56,904 nt of DNA from positions 1-56,904 of the forward strand of contig NZ_ANHX01000087.1 of assembly GCF_000316035.1 (NCBI RefSeq), read 5' to 3'. Positions 50,114 to 56,904 of the stretch are shown here, piece after piece. A program made the position numbers and the translations under genes. Position 1 is the first letter of the stretch; each line of letters begins with the position of its first letter. The DNA comes from Paenibacillus sp. PAMC 26794 (GTDB lineage: Bacteria > Bacillota > Bacilli > Paenibacillales > Paenibacillaceae). The notes beneath the pieces were generated by a model. The model was not told the DNA's origin and did no database searches. It saw nothing but the letters and a program-made list of their open reading frames with translations.

Positions 50114-50839
50114 ATGATTAAAGTGGTGACATCGGAAGAAAGGCACACGTCGGATCGAGGTTGGATACACAGTGAATTCAGCTTTTCCTTTGCGGATTAT
50201 GATGATCCAAGCAACGCCCATTTTGGCTGTCTGCTGGCTCATAATGAAAACACGCTGATGCCGCAAGAAGGCTTTAAGAAACATCCACATCATGATCTTG
50301 AACTTGTCAGTTATGTCATATCAGGTACACTCAAACATACGGATAGTATGGGAACAGAACAATTGCTTGAACCGGGCACCGTCCAGGTGATGAGTGCGGG
50401 TACGGGAGTGGAACACTCCGAGACCAATCCGTCAGCGGATGAACCGGTACGTTTCCTCCAGATGTGGTTTTTGCCATCGGAGCGTATGCTGAAACCATCC
50501 TATACAAATCGGAGAATAGAGCCGCAGGAGCATTTGAATCGTCTATGTCCGATTGTATCCGGGCAAGGGGGCGAGGGAACCGAAGGCGCATTGCCTATTG
50601 CCCAGGATGTAACCTGTTACCTGTCCCATTTGGAGTCCGGGAAGAAGTTGATGTACCCGCAACACGAAGATCGACGTACACATCTTTTCCTGATCAGTGG
50701 ACATGTAGAGATTCATTGTTCGGATGGCAACTTTAACCTCAAGCCGGGGGATGCCGCACGAATTCGCAAAAGCTGTGATCTGCAAATCACGAGCACAGAC
50801 AGTGAACCTGCCGAATTTGTTCTGGTTGACCTGCCTTAA
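50114..50839 (+). CDS. Pirin-family bicupin protein
   Basis: A 241-residue protein of the pirin/YhaK type: two cupin domains, the N-terminal one with the metal ligands in HPHHDLELVSY, and the pirin phrase VQVMSAGTGVEHSE. Some members are quercetin dioxygenases; others act as redox sensors, and the sequence does not decide. The ATG at 50114 lies 9 bases after GGAGG; the nearby ATG 50108 is too close to it. Its original terminator was split by an insertion sequence 66 bases downstream. Confidence 0.88.
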   Translation: MIKVVTSEERHTSDRGWIHSEFSFSFADYDDPSNAHFGCLLAHNENTLMPQEGFKKHPHHDLELVSYVISGTLKHTDSMGTEQLLEPGTVQVMSAGTGVEHSETNPSADEPVRFLQMWFLPSERMLKPSYTNRRIEPQEHLNRLCPIVSGQGGEGTEGALPIAQDVTCYLSHLESGKKLMYPQHEDRRTHLFLISGHVEIHCSDGNFNLKPGDAARIRKSCDLQITSTDSEPAEFVLVDLP

Positions 50840-50912
50840 GAATCGGATGTATTCCGTAAAAGATAGTCTGGAAATATAAACATGTGAAAAAGGACCTGTT
50901 CCCACTAAAATG

Positions 50913-50958
50913 TACCCTATAAGATGGACACTTTGAAAAAAGTCCATCTTATAGGGTA
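50913..50958 (+). repeat. Perfect 17-bp hairpin at the IS left end
   Basis: TACCCTATAAGATGGAC (50913-50929) and its exact reverse complement (50942-50958) flank a 12-base loop and are followed by a T-rich stretch. It overlaps the terminal repeat and precedes the transposase, where it could block transcription or translation entering from outside. Confidence 0.85.
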
Positions 50959-51001
50959 TTTTGTTTATAATGAAAAAAAACGATGTTGGAGCGGAAATGT
51001 T

Positions 51002-52333
51002 ATGACGAAAAGATTACTGACGAAGAAAGAACAAGAACAACTAAAACGAAATCCAAATGTGATCGCTGTTAGTGATAAGGCGATTACGTATACCGATGAA
51101 TTTAAGCGCCATTTCATTGCACAAAATGAACAGGGTAAACTGCCACGAGACATTTTTGAAGAAGCGGGCTTAGATGCCGAATGTATCGGTTTGGAGCGTG
51201 TTCGTTCTTCCGGAAAGCGTTGGCGTGCTTCGTATCGTGAAGCGGGTGTAGAAGGCTTACAGGATACACGTAAAACAAATTCAGGTCGCTCATCGGAACG
51301 TGAATTAACATTAGAACAAAAGATTGAACGATTAGAAGCAAAAAATCAATTGTTACGAGCGGAAAATGAACTGCTAAAAAAGCTCGATCTACTCGAAAGG
51401 CAGGATGTTGAAAAAGAAATAAAAGTGGCTGTAGAGCTGAAGTTTGAACTCATTTATCGGACGATCAGAACGTATAAATTGAAGCGGTTGGTCAGATATC
51501 TATGCGATGTTATGGAAGTATCACGTTCCGGATATTACAATTACTTCTCTGGAAAATCAGTGCAAAAGCGCGTAGCTAAAGCCAAAACAGATGAGATTAT
51601 AAAGGAAATGATTTTAAAGGCGTATCATTTTCGTGGACGAAAAAAAGGAGCACGCCAAATCAAAATGACATTAGAAAATCAATACAAGATGACGTACAAC
51701 TTAAAGCGTATCCGCCGTATTATGAAGAAATTTGAAATCATCTGTCCCATTCGAAAGGCTAATCCGGCCCGTAGAATGGCAAAAGCAACGAAAGAACATC
51801 GCACATGTCCAAACGAATTAAAGCGCAATTTTAAGCCAGGCGAGGCGGGAAAGGTGTTATTAACCGACATCACCTATTTAACGTACAAAGGCAATAAACG
51901 TGCGTATTTATCGACGATTAAAGACGCACAGACGAATGAAATTTTAGCGTATGAAGTTTCTTCTTCGTTAAGTATAGGAATTGCGCTAAACACGCTTCGT
52001 AAATTACAGAAGCATCGCCATTTAGCCAAAGATGCCTTAATCCATTCCGATCAAGGCTTTCATTATACGAATCCACAATTCCAATCCGTAGTGAAGAAAA
52101 TGGGATTAAGACAATCCATGTCACGTCGAGGCAATTGTTGGGATAACGCCCCCCAAGAATCATTCTTTGGGCATTTTAAGGATGAAACGAATATCAAAGA
52201 ATGCGAAACATTAGAAGAAGTAAAACGAGAAATTAAGAGTTATATGACGTACTACAATCATTATCGAGGGCAATGGAATTTGAAAAAGCTGCCGCCTGTA
52301 AAATACAGACAGCAGCTTCAACAAGTTGCCTAG
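51002..52333 (+). CDS. IS3-family transposase, single-frame
   Basis: A 443-residue transposase. The N-terminal helix-turn-helix region (~20-105) is followed by a leucine-zipper-like coil (LTLEQKIERLEAKNQLLRAE), an IS150-type HTH_21 region (KGARQIKMTLENQY) and an rve integrase core with D289 (LTDITYL), D350 (HSDQGFHYT) and E386 (APQESFF), a complete DD(35)E triad. Most IS3 elements split this into OrfA and OrfB joined by a programmed frameshift; here it is one continuous frame. The ATG at 51002 has a GGAG site about 10 bases upstream; the frame continues 5' through the hairpin but without a ribosome-binding site. Confidence 0.92.
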   Translation: MTKRLLTKKEQEQLKRNPNVIAVSDKAITYTDEFKRHFIAQNEQGKLPRDIFEEAGLDAECIGLERVRSSGKRWRASYREAGVEGLQDTRKTNSGRSSERELTLEQKIERLEAKNQLLRAENELLKKLDLLERQDVEKEIKVAVELKFELIYRTIRTYKLKRLVRYLCDVMEVSRSGYYNYFSGKSVQKRVAKAKTDEIIKEMILKAYHFRGRKKGARQIKMTLENQYKMTYNLKRIRRIMKKFEIICPIRKANPARRMAKATKEHRTCPNELKRNFKPGEAGKVLLTDITYLTYKGNKRAYLSTIKDAQTNEILAYEVSSSLSIGIALNTLRKLQKHRHLAKDALIHSDQGFHYTNPQFQSVVKKMGLRQSMSRRGNCWDNAPQESFFGHFKDETNIKECETLEEVKREIKSYMTYYNHYRGQWNLKKLPPVKYRQQLQQVA

Positions 52334-52405
52334 TTCTTTTTCAAAATGTCCTTTACAAAGGGTACACTTTACACGGTGATGTGGAAGACAGGTCCTTTTT
52401 TTGGC

Positions 52406-52630
52406 TTAGGATTTACGAAGATTACCCAGTTCCGAAGCGACAGCTTCCACTTCAGAGATACTGAGATGTTCCTTGCTCAAAATCATTTCGTACAGGTCAA
52501 ACAGATCTTCATATTTCTCAAGTGGGAATGAAGAGGCTTGCATGGCGGCACCGCTTGCCATACGAAGTTTGGTTTTGATCGCTTCAATCATATATTCCAT
52601 ATTGGCTGCTGTTGCTTGTGTTAAATCCAT
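52406..52630 (-). CDS. DUF1128 (UPF0435, YfkK-like) protein
   Basis: A 74-residue soluble, helical protein. The start DLTQATAANMEYMIEAIKTKLRMASGAAM matches the DUF1128 family in sequence and length. The ATG at 52630 is preferred because it gives the family start and lies after GGAAGGGATG; the earlier ATG 52642 abuts that site. The function is unknown. The gene ends 3 bases from one arm of the terminator split by the insertion sequence. Confidence 0.88.
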   Translation of the reverse strand: MDLTQATAANMEYMIEAIKTKLRMASGAAMQASSFPLEKYEDLFDLYEMILSKEHLSISEVEAVASELGNLRKS

Positions 52631-52788
52631 CGTTAAGTTCATCCCTTCCGTATCGGAAACTCTTGTTATTGTATCATGATTGGGAGCGCTCAGGCTAATG
52701 CTTTTGCGGGGAAACCAAGCATCGGTTACAATGATGGATACAACAACAGGATTTAATGGAAACCTGAGTGTACTGGAGGGAATACAGC

Positions 52789-53346
52789 TTGGCAGCGTAT
52801 AAGCGAGAAATGGTTCGCCATCAAGGAAGGGAAGTCCGCAAAGGCGTGCCTGCAGAGAATCTGGTCTTATTTTTCAAAAACATCGTTCAACTTCATTCTC
52901 CAGCTGAAATCACATTTGTCTGCATTGGTACCGATCGTTCCACCGGGGATGCTCTGGGTCCACTGACAGGAAGTTTACTGCAAGAGAGCGGAATGGAGAA
53001 CGTGATTGGCATGCTGTCTTCTCCTTGTGATGCAGATACGCTGGAGAAGAAATTGGCACTTATTCCTGCACACCATGCCATCATAGCGATTGATGCATGT
53101 CTGGGTCCCAAGCATGCGTTAGGTACCTACTATCTCTCGAATAACCCACTCATTCCGGCCCAATCGGTCGGAGGCAAGCTCCCCCCCGTTGGACAATACA
53201 GTGTAGCGGCTGTGGTTAATGCGAATGGACCAAGGCCCTATTCCATTTTGCAGATGACCTCGCTTCACCTGGTCATGGGGATGTCCCAAACGATTGCAGA
53301 CGCCGCAATTGAAGCATGGAAATGGAGACAAACGTTTCATTCATGA
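52789..53346 (+). CDS. yyaC: YyaC-family sporulation protein (DUF1256)
   Basis: A 185-residue protein of the YyaC/DUF1256 family, related to GPR-type spore proteases in fold. Family phrases are FVCIGTDRSTGDALGPLTGSLL, IIAIDACLGP and GGKLPPVGQYSVAAVVN. In B. subtilis yyaC is expressed in sporulation; whether the protein has peptidase activity is not settled. The TTG start at 52789 lies 8 bases after GGAGGG; no ATG is near. It indicates a spore-forming host. Confidence 0.88.
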   Translation: MAAYKREMVRHQGREVRKGVPAENLVLFFKNIVQLHSPAEITFVCIGTDRSTGDALGPLTGSLLQESGMENVIGMLSSPCDADTLEKKLALIPAHHAIIAIDACLGPKHALGTYYLSNNPLIPAQSVGGKLPPVGQYSVAAVVNANGPRPYSILQMTSLHLVMGMSQTIADAAIEAWKWRQTFHS

Positions 53347-53406
53347 TTCGCAGGCTTAATAATATACAACCTGAATTATTTAATTCGCGCAGAGAGAGGG
53401 ATTCAT

Positions 53407-54198
53407 ATGGAAAAAGTGATGTGTGATGGAACGACGATTTGTTATGCCGAACAAGGTAAGGGAGAAGCACTCATTTTGCTCCACGGATACTGTGGCAGTT
53501 CATCGTATTGGGATGAGGTCGTACCTGAACTGGCACGCAGCTATCGCTGTATCGTACCTGACCTGCGTGGACACGGAAAAACAGATGCACCTGTAGGAAG
53601 TTATACCATCGAACAGATGGGTAACGATGTATTACAGTTGATGGATGAGCTGAACGTGGAAAAGGCGGTCCTTCTGGGACACTCGATGGGGGGATATATT
53701 GCGCTCTCGATTGCACAACGTCACCCGGAACGATTGAATGCATTTGGTCTGATTCATTCCACAGCCTATCCGGACAGTGAAGAAGCCAAGGAGAAACGCC
53801 TTCGCGCTGTATCCACCATTCAAACTGAAGGTATCGTAAATTTTATAGATGGACTGGTTCCCGGGCTGTTTGCACCGGAACATGTGGAATCGCTATCTAA
53901 GCTTGTAACACGTGTGAAGGAGATTGGTTACCAGACAGCCCCTCAAGGTGCTGTTGGTGCTGCACTTGCTATGCGAGAACGCCCGGATCGCCGCGATGTG
54001 TTATCGGCCACACCTTTACCTGTATTGCTGGTAGCGGGAGAGAAGGATGCTGTTATCCCGCCAGAACGCACATTTACAAGTGACAAGCCACATATCGTGC
54101 AAGCCGTTATTGCGGGTGCGGGTCATATGAGCATGTATGAAGCTCCTGAAGAGTTAATTCAGGTCATTAAACAATTTATGGCTGGATTATCGAAGTAA
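53407..54198 (+). CDS. Alpha/beta hydrolase
   Basis: Soluble serine hydrolase of 263 residues with an intact triad: Ser93 (LLGHSMGGYIAL), Asp214 (GEKDAVIP) and His240 (GAGHMSMYEAP). The oxyanion strand is LILLHGYCGSSSYWDEVVPEL, and VPDLRGHGKTDAP follows. It belongs to the broad carboxylesterase/haloperoxidase-like group; the substrate cannot be told. No signal peptide. It lies 60 bases downstream of yyaC; a MITE-like element follows immediately. Confidence 0.88.
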   Translation: MEKVMCDGTTICYAEQGKGEALILLHGYCGSSSYWDEVVPELARSYRCIVPDLRGHGKTDAPVGSYTIEQMGNDVLQLMDELNVEKAVLLGHSMGGYIALSIAQRHPERLNAFGLIHSTAYPDSEEAKEKRLRAVSTIQTEGIVNFIDGLVPGLFAPEHVESLSKLVTRVKEIGYQTAPQGAVGAALAMRERPDRRDVLSATPLPVLLVAGEKDAVIPPERTFTSDKPHIVQAVIAGAGHMSMYEAPEELIQVIKQFMAGLSK

Positions 54199-54228
54199 TT
54201 GATGAAGTGATTTATGTTGATTTCATTA

Positions 54229-54388
54229 GGGCGTGTCTGAAAACTCCGAAGGAAGTAGATTTTACTGAATTTTCGTTCCAAGCAAGGAAGTTTTCCGCAG
54301 GCGTGCCGGGGCACGTCAAGGGGAAGTGACGCAGCATGGGGCGAAAAGGCGGTAAAAGATGCACTTCAGCGAGTTTTGAGACACGTCC
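54229..54388. repeat. MITE-like 160-bp inverted-repeat element
   Basis: The element begins GGGCGTGTCTGAAAACTC and ends with the near-perfect complement of it (16 of 18 match). The two ~50-base arms pair with few gaps, so the whole forms a long hairpin; an inner CGTGCC/GGCACG stem caps it. TA dinucleotides flank both ends (54227-54228, 54389-54390). It has no coding frame. The size, terminal repeats and TA flanks fit a miniature element mobilised by an IS630- or IS5-type transposase; no source element is in the window. Confidence 0.68.
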
Positions 54389-54458
54389 TAGAATATAGTT
54401 TGGTTTCTGGATGATTCTACCTCTTGTGGAGGAGGAGTACCCAGTTCCATTCCAATTG

Positions 54459-54494
54459 AACCCCTGCAACGTCCCTTTGGGATAGGCAGGGGTT
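54459..54494 (+). terminator. Possible hairpin terminator
   Basis: AACCCCTGC (54459-54467) pairs with GCAGGGGTT (54486-54494), with an inner TCCC/GGGA stem. The T tract after it is weak, so the role is uncertain. Confidence 0.4.
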
Positions 54495-54631
54495 TGGTGT
54501 GTTCATGGCCAGAGCATAGACGCGTGCGTCTTGTTTTTGGCTTTTTGTCATGGCATGAATTAAAATAAATATAAAGGAACGATATGAGAACGATTGGATG
54601 TATAGGGTCGAATGATGAGGGGGCATACAGC

Positions 54632-55336
54632 ATGTTCAGAAAAGATTATCTGCTCCGCATGATGGAGGAAATGACTGAAGCAATAGGCAAAGTGTTCACG
54701 CTCAAACAGCAACGTAAGCATACCGAGGCATTGTCTGAACTGGATGAGCTGATGCGCAGGCAGTTTGGGATGAACTTATCGCTACTGAACTCGTTGCCAG
54801 CAGAGGATGTCATTGAAATGTTCCGTTTTCGCGGAATGATTGAAGTGGACAATCTTCAGCAAGCCGCCAGGCTGATTGAAGAAGAAGCATATATTTATCA
54901 AGAGAAGGCCAGAGTGGAAGGAATAGAGGATCAGGAGAGGATGGATGCAGAGGATGACGCCCTCATTCGATTGATGAAATCACTTCATTTTTACCTGTAT
55001 ACATTGAATCATGGCGCTAATCCCCAGTTATTGAATGCACCGGAACGGGTGGAGGGTGTATTGGGGCTCACGAAAGAATATGAACTTCCTGCCCGGACTG
55101 AAAGACAGCTTGCCCTGTATCGTGAACAAGAAGGACGTTACGACCAGGCAGAGAACGGTTGGTACAGACTGCTACAGCTTGGTGATGAATTCCCGGTGAG
55201 CTACCGAGATGATGTACAGGCGTTCTATGAAAGGTTGAGCCAATTCACGGATGAACAGCTGGAGCAGGGCGGTTTGCCACGGAACGAAGTTGAAGAGGGA
55301 CTAGCTGAACTAAGTCGTCAAGAGATGAACTCATAA
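54632..55336 (+). CDS. DUF6483-like cytoplasmic protein
   Basis: A 234-residue, mostly helical, acidic protein without membrane segments. The start FRKDYLLRMMEEMTEAIGKVF is like DUF6483 proteins (assignment from memory). The C-terminal part (RQLALYREQEGRYDQAENGWYRLLQL) looks like a TPR-type helical pair. The ATG at 54632 is preceded by GAGGGGG; the frame open upstream has no better site. The function is unknown. Confidence 0.75.
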   Translation: MFRKDYLLRMMEEMTEAIGKVFTLKQQRKHTEALSELDELMRRQFGMNLSLLNSLPAEDVIEMFRFRGMIEVDNLQQAARLIEEEAYIYQEKARVEGIEDQERMDAEDDALIRLMKSLHFYLYTLNHGANPQLLNAPERVEGVLGLTKEYELPARTERQLALYREQEGRYDQAENGWYRLLQLGDEFPVSYRDDVQAFYERLSQFTDEQLEQGGLPRNEVEEGLAELSRQEMNS

Positions 55337-55432
55337 AATATGGATTGGATCAAGGCCTGTTACATGCCTTTACTTGGAGAGGGAACGGAATTGTGGTATG
55401 GTAACGGTTGACCAAACCAAACCGAAAGTGAG

Positions 55433-56680
55433 ATGTACCCCGTGGATTCATTGCGAAAGCTTATACAAGACATCTTTGAACAGAACTCGCTGATTACAGC
55501 GACCTGGAGCCAGCTGCGCAGACGGGACAATGTCTCGTATACCAAAGTGCAAGTCAAGCCGGTGACACTGAAGAATCAGCTGCATTATCAATTTGCATTT
55601 CATTATAACAACAAAGTGCTGCACGAGAATTTGACTCCGGCTGAAGCGGCAGAGCGCATGACTTTGTTATGCGAAGAGACGTTTCGTCAAGGTCTGCTCT
55701 GTACGACCGAGGCAGACTATCAAATTTTGATCAGCAAAAAATATAAAGTATCCATTCTGACCAAATCTGCTTCCAAGACTGCGGTGGATCTGTCGCATAA
55801 TCGCAAGAAACAATATGTATTGGAAGAGGGAGTTCCCGTATCGTTCCTCGTTGAACTTGGTATTATGAACGAAGAAGGTCGTGTGCTGGCCCGCAAGTAT
55901 GACAAGTTCAGACAGATCAACCGTTTCCTCGAAATGGTGCAGGATGTCATTCCGCATCTGCCGGAGGGACGTCCACTGACCATCGTTGATTTTGGTTGTG
56001 GCAAGTCTTATCTGACCTTTGCGTTATATCATTATCTGTCTGTACAACAACGTCGTTCACTCAAGATTATTGGGTTGGACTTGAAGGCAGATGTAATTGA
56101 ACACTGTAATGATCTGGCTAATCGATTGCATTATGGCGATCTGAAGTTTCTGGTTGGAGACATCGCGGACTACGATGAATTGAACGAAGTGGATATGGTT
56201 GTCACGCTGCATGCCTGTGATACAGCTACCGATGCTGCGCTGGAGAAGGCAGTTCGTTGGGGGGCTTCTGTTATTCTGTCTGTTCCTTGCTGTCAGCATG
56301 AACTGTTTGATCAAGTAGAGGCTTCCGTGATGAATCCGTTGTTGTCCCATGGCATCCTCAAGGAACGTTTTTCCGCACTGGCTACGGATGGGATTCGTGC
56401 CAAGTTGCTTGATCTGATGGGATACAAAACACAATTGCTTGAATTCATCGATATGGAGAATACGCCTAAAAACATATTGATTCGTGCTGTTCGTGGTCAG
56501 GCCGGCGAAGTGACGGAGATGTGGAATGAATATACGGCTTTCCGTGATTTCATTCATGCCGATCCATATTTGGAGCGGGCTTGTGCCGATTTGCTTCCTG
56601 GCGATGGCAAGCAGGCCAACGGGAGATCAAAATCGAGTAAAGAAACCGTTCAAGATTCCGCAAATTGCGACCTTTGTTGA
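55433..56680 (+). CDS. Class I SAM-dependent methyltransferase
   Basis: A 415-residue protein. The N-terminal ~170 residues form an extra domain. The Rossmann-type methyltransferase follows, with motif I IVDFGCGKSYLTFALYHYL (~183-201), GLDLKADVIEHC, VGDIADY and VTLHACDTATDAAL. The DFGCGKSYLT and HACDTATD phrases are those of the methyltransferase domain 32 group (METTL25/GSTCD-like), in which RNA or protein targets are suspected. SVPCCQHEL and the cysteine pairs are also typical of that group. The ATG has only a weak site (GAAAGTGAG). The target is not known. Confidence 0.85.
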   Translation: MYPVDSLRKLIQDIFEQNSLITATWSQLRRRDNVSYTKVQVKPVTLKNQLHYQFAFHYNNKVLHENLTPAEAAERMTLLCEETFRQGLLCTTEADYQILISKKYKVSILTKSASKTAVDLSHNRKKQYVLEEGVPVSFLVELGIMNEEGRVLARKYDKFRQINRFLEMVQDVIPHLPEGRPLTIVDFGCGKSYLTFALYHYLSVQQRRSLKIIGLDLKADVIEHCNDLANRLHYGDLKFLVGDIADYDELNEVDMVVTLHACDTATDAALEKAVRWGASVILSVPCCQHELFDQVEASVMNPLLSHGILKERFSALATDGIRAKLLDLMGYKTQLLEFIDMENTPKNILIRAVRGQAGEVTEMWNEYTAFRDFIHADPYLERACADLLPGDGKQANGRSKSSKETVQDSANCDLC

Positions 56681-56791
56681 GTGTGCCAATGCCAATCCAG
56701 GGACATACTGCAATTAGGGTCCTTGAATGTAAAATGATATTCAATGCACATACTTCGTAGCAAGCAACATCATAACTGTCAGATGTATATC

Positions 56792-56829
56792 AGGCAGAAG
56801 GACCCGTTATCGGGATCTTCTGTCTTTTT
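56792..56829 (+). terminator. Rho-independent terminator after the methyltransferase gene
   Basis: A 15-bp stem with one mismatch and two G-T pairs (56792-56806 with 56811-56825) has a TTAT loop and a T run. Confidence 0.82.
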
Positions 56830-56870
56830 GTTATGGCTTTAGCCAGTTGAGTGCGTGAAGCGCGCGAAAC

Positions 56871-56895
56871 AAAAAACCACCCGCTATGCGGGTGG
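56871..56895 (-). terminator. Terminator of a minus-strand gene beyond the window
   Basis: A perfect 8-bp GC-rich stem (56877-56884 with 56888-56895) is followed on the minus strand by six T (56876-56871). It implies a minus-strand gene ending just past the right edge. Confidence 0.78.
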
Positions 56896-56904
56896 AGGGA
56901 TCGG

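Larger units (their letters stand above)
50906..52371 (+). mobile_element. IS3-family insertion sequence, 1,466 bp
   Basis: The element is bounded by imperfect 35-bp terminal inverted repeats matching at 28 positions (50906-50940 and 52371-52337; both begin TAAA then TGTACCCT). A 3-bp direct repeat CAC flanks it (50903-50905 and 52372-52374), the usual target duplication of IS3 elements. It holds one intact transposase with a DD(35)E triad, so it looks complete and recent. Codon use is AT-rich compared with neighbours, suggesting arrival from a low-GC Bacillota. The exact outer ends could shift by a few bases to the TG..CA termini (50911 and 52366), which would lose the direct repeat. Confidence 0.88.
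50887..52402. terminator. Bidirectional terminator split by an insertion sequence
   Basis: The left arm AAAAAGGACCTGT (50887-50899) and the right arm ACAGGTCCTTTTT (52388-52400) are perfect 13-base complements with A/T runs outside. Removing the insertion and one CAC copy leaves a 22-base loop region in which CCAC/GTGG can also pair. It lies 48 bases after the pirin gene and 3 bases after the convergent DUF1128 gene, so it once served both. Confidence 0.82.

Noticed and set aside
50924..51001. Upstream extension of the IS transposase
   Set aside because: The extra codons cover the left-end hairpin and terminal repeat and lack a ribosome-binding site; ATG 51002 is better.
1..56904. Prophage, CRISPR-Cas, restriction or other defence system
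   Set aside because: No integrase, capsid, cas, methylase-restriction pair or toxin-antitoxin pair was recognised; the only mobile units seen are one IS and one MITE-like element.

Overview
The window reads as chromosomal DNA of a Gram-positive, spore-forming member of the Bacillota, most likely a Paenibacillus. The evidence is strong G-rich ribosome-binding sites, frequent TTG/GTG starts, a lysine (L-box) riboswitch, a sigma-B partner-switching operon, an S-layer-homology protein, an LPXTG adhesin with its sortase, and a YyaC-type sporulation protein. The genus is inferred from overall gene character, not from a marker gene. I saw no rRNA, tRNA, CRISPR array or prophage.

Layout. 1-8.4 kb: xylulokinase; two adjacent glycosyltransferase genes, the second with two GT-A domains and a TPR-like tail; an Rrf2 regulator beside an MFS exporter, with near-identical AT-rich motifs in both upstream regions; KDPG aldolase; a membrane-anchored alpha/beta hydrolase. 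8.5-18 kb: cell-surface block with a YcdB/SLH protein, a secreted transglutaminase-like protein, a ~1,500-residue LPQTG adhesin and a convergent class D-type sortase. 18-25.8 kb: lysine permease under a lysine riboswitch, a CvfC-type Nfu_N/HEAT protein, a small orphan protein, and a divergent OmpR-type regulator/PAS histidine kinase pair. 25.9-33.8 kb: cytochrome bd-type oxidase operon (small membrane protein, cydA, cydB, cydS), a metallo-beta-lactamase-fold enzyme, an ABC-F ATPase, a cation diffusion facilitator and a Thr-rich secreted SH3-like protein.

34-48.8 kb is a general-stress island. Its core is one operon: rsbY (REC-PP2C phosphatase), rsbK (CHASE3-like/HAMP/GAF/kinase with three receivers), rsbM (CheR-type methyltransferase), a second hybrid kinase, then rsbV, rsbW and sigB. 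This resembles the RsbK/RsbM/RsbY input of the Bacillus cereus group rather than the RsbRST stressosome. Sequences of the form GTTTC(A/G)-N14-GG(G/T)TA/TTA lie before rsbV and before three flanking stress-type genes (DUF1328, DUF948, YflT); a looser N13 version precedes a YeaQ-YtxH-DUF5665 cluster. The proposed logic is signal to RsbK, to RsbY, to dephosphorylated RsbV, to release of sigma-B from RsbW, feeding back on rsbVW-sigB and switching on the neighbouring stress genes.

48.9-56.9 kb is mixed: type III-like asparaginase, pirin, an IS3-family insertion sequence that has landed in the loop of a bidirectional terminator, a DUF1128 protein, a YyaC-type protein, an alpha/beta hydrolase, a 160-bp MITE-like inverted-repeat element, a DUF6483-like protein and a SAM methyltransferase.
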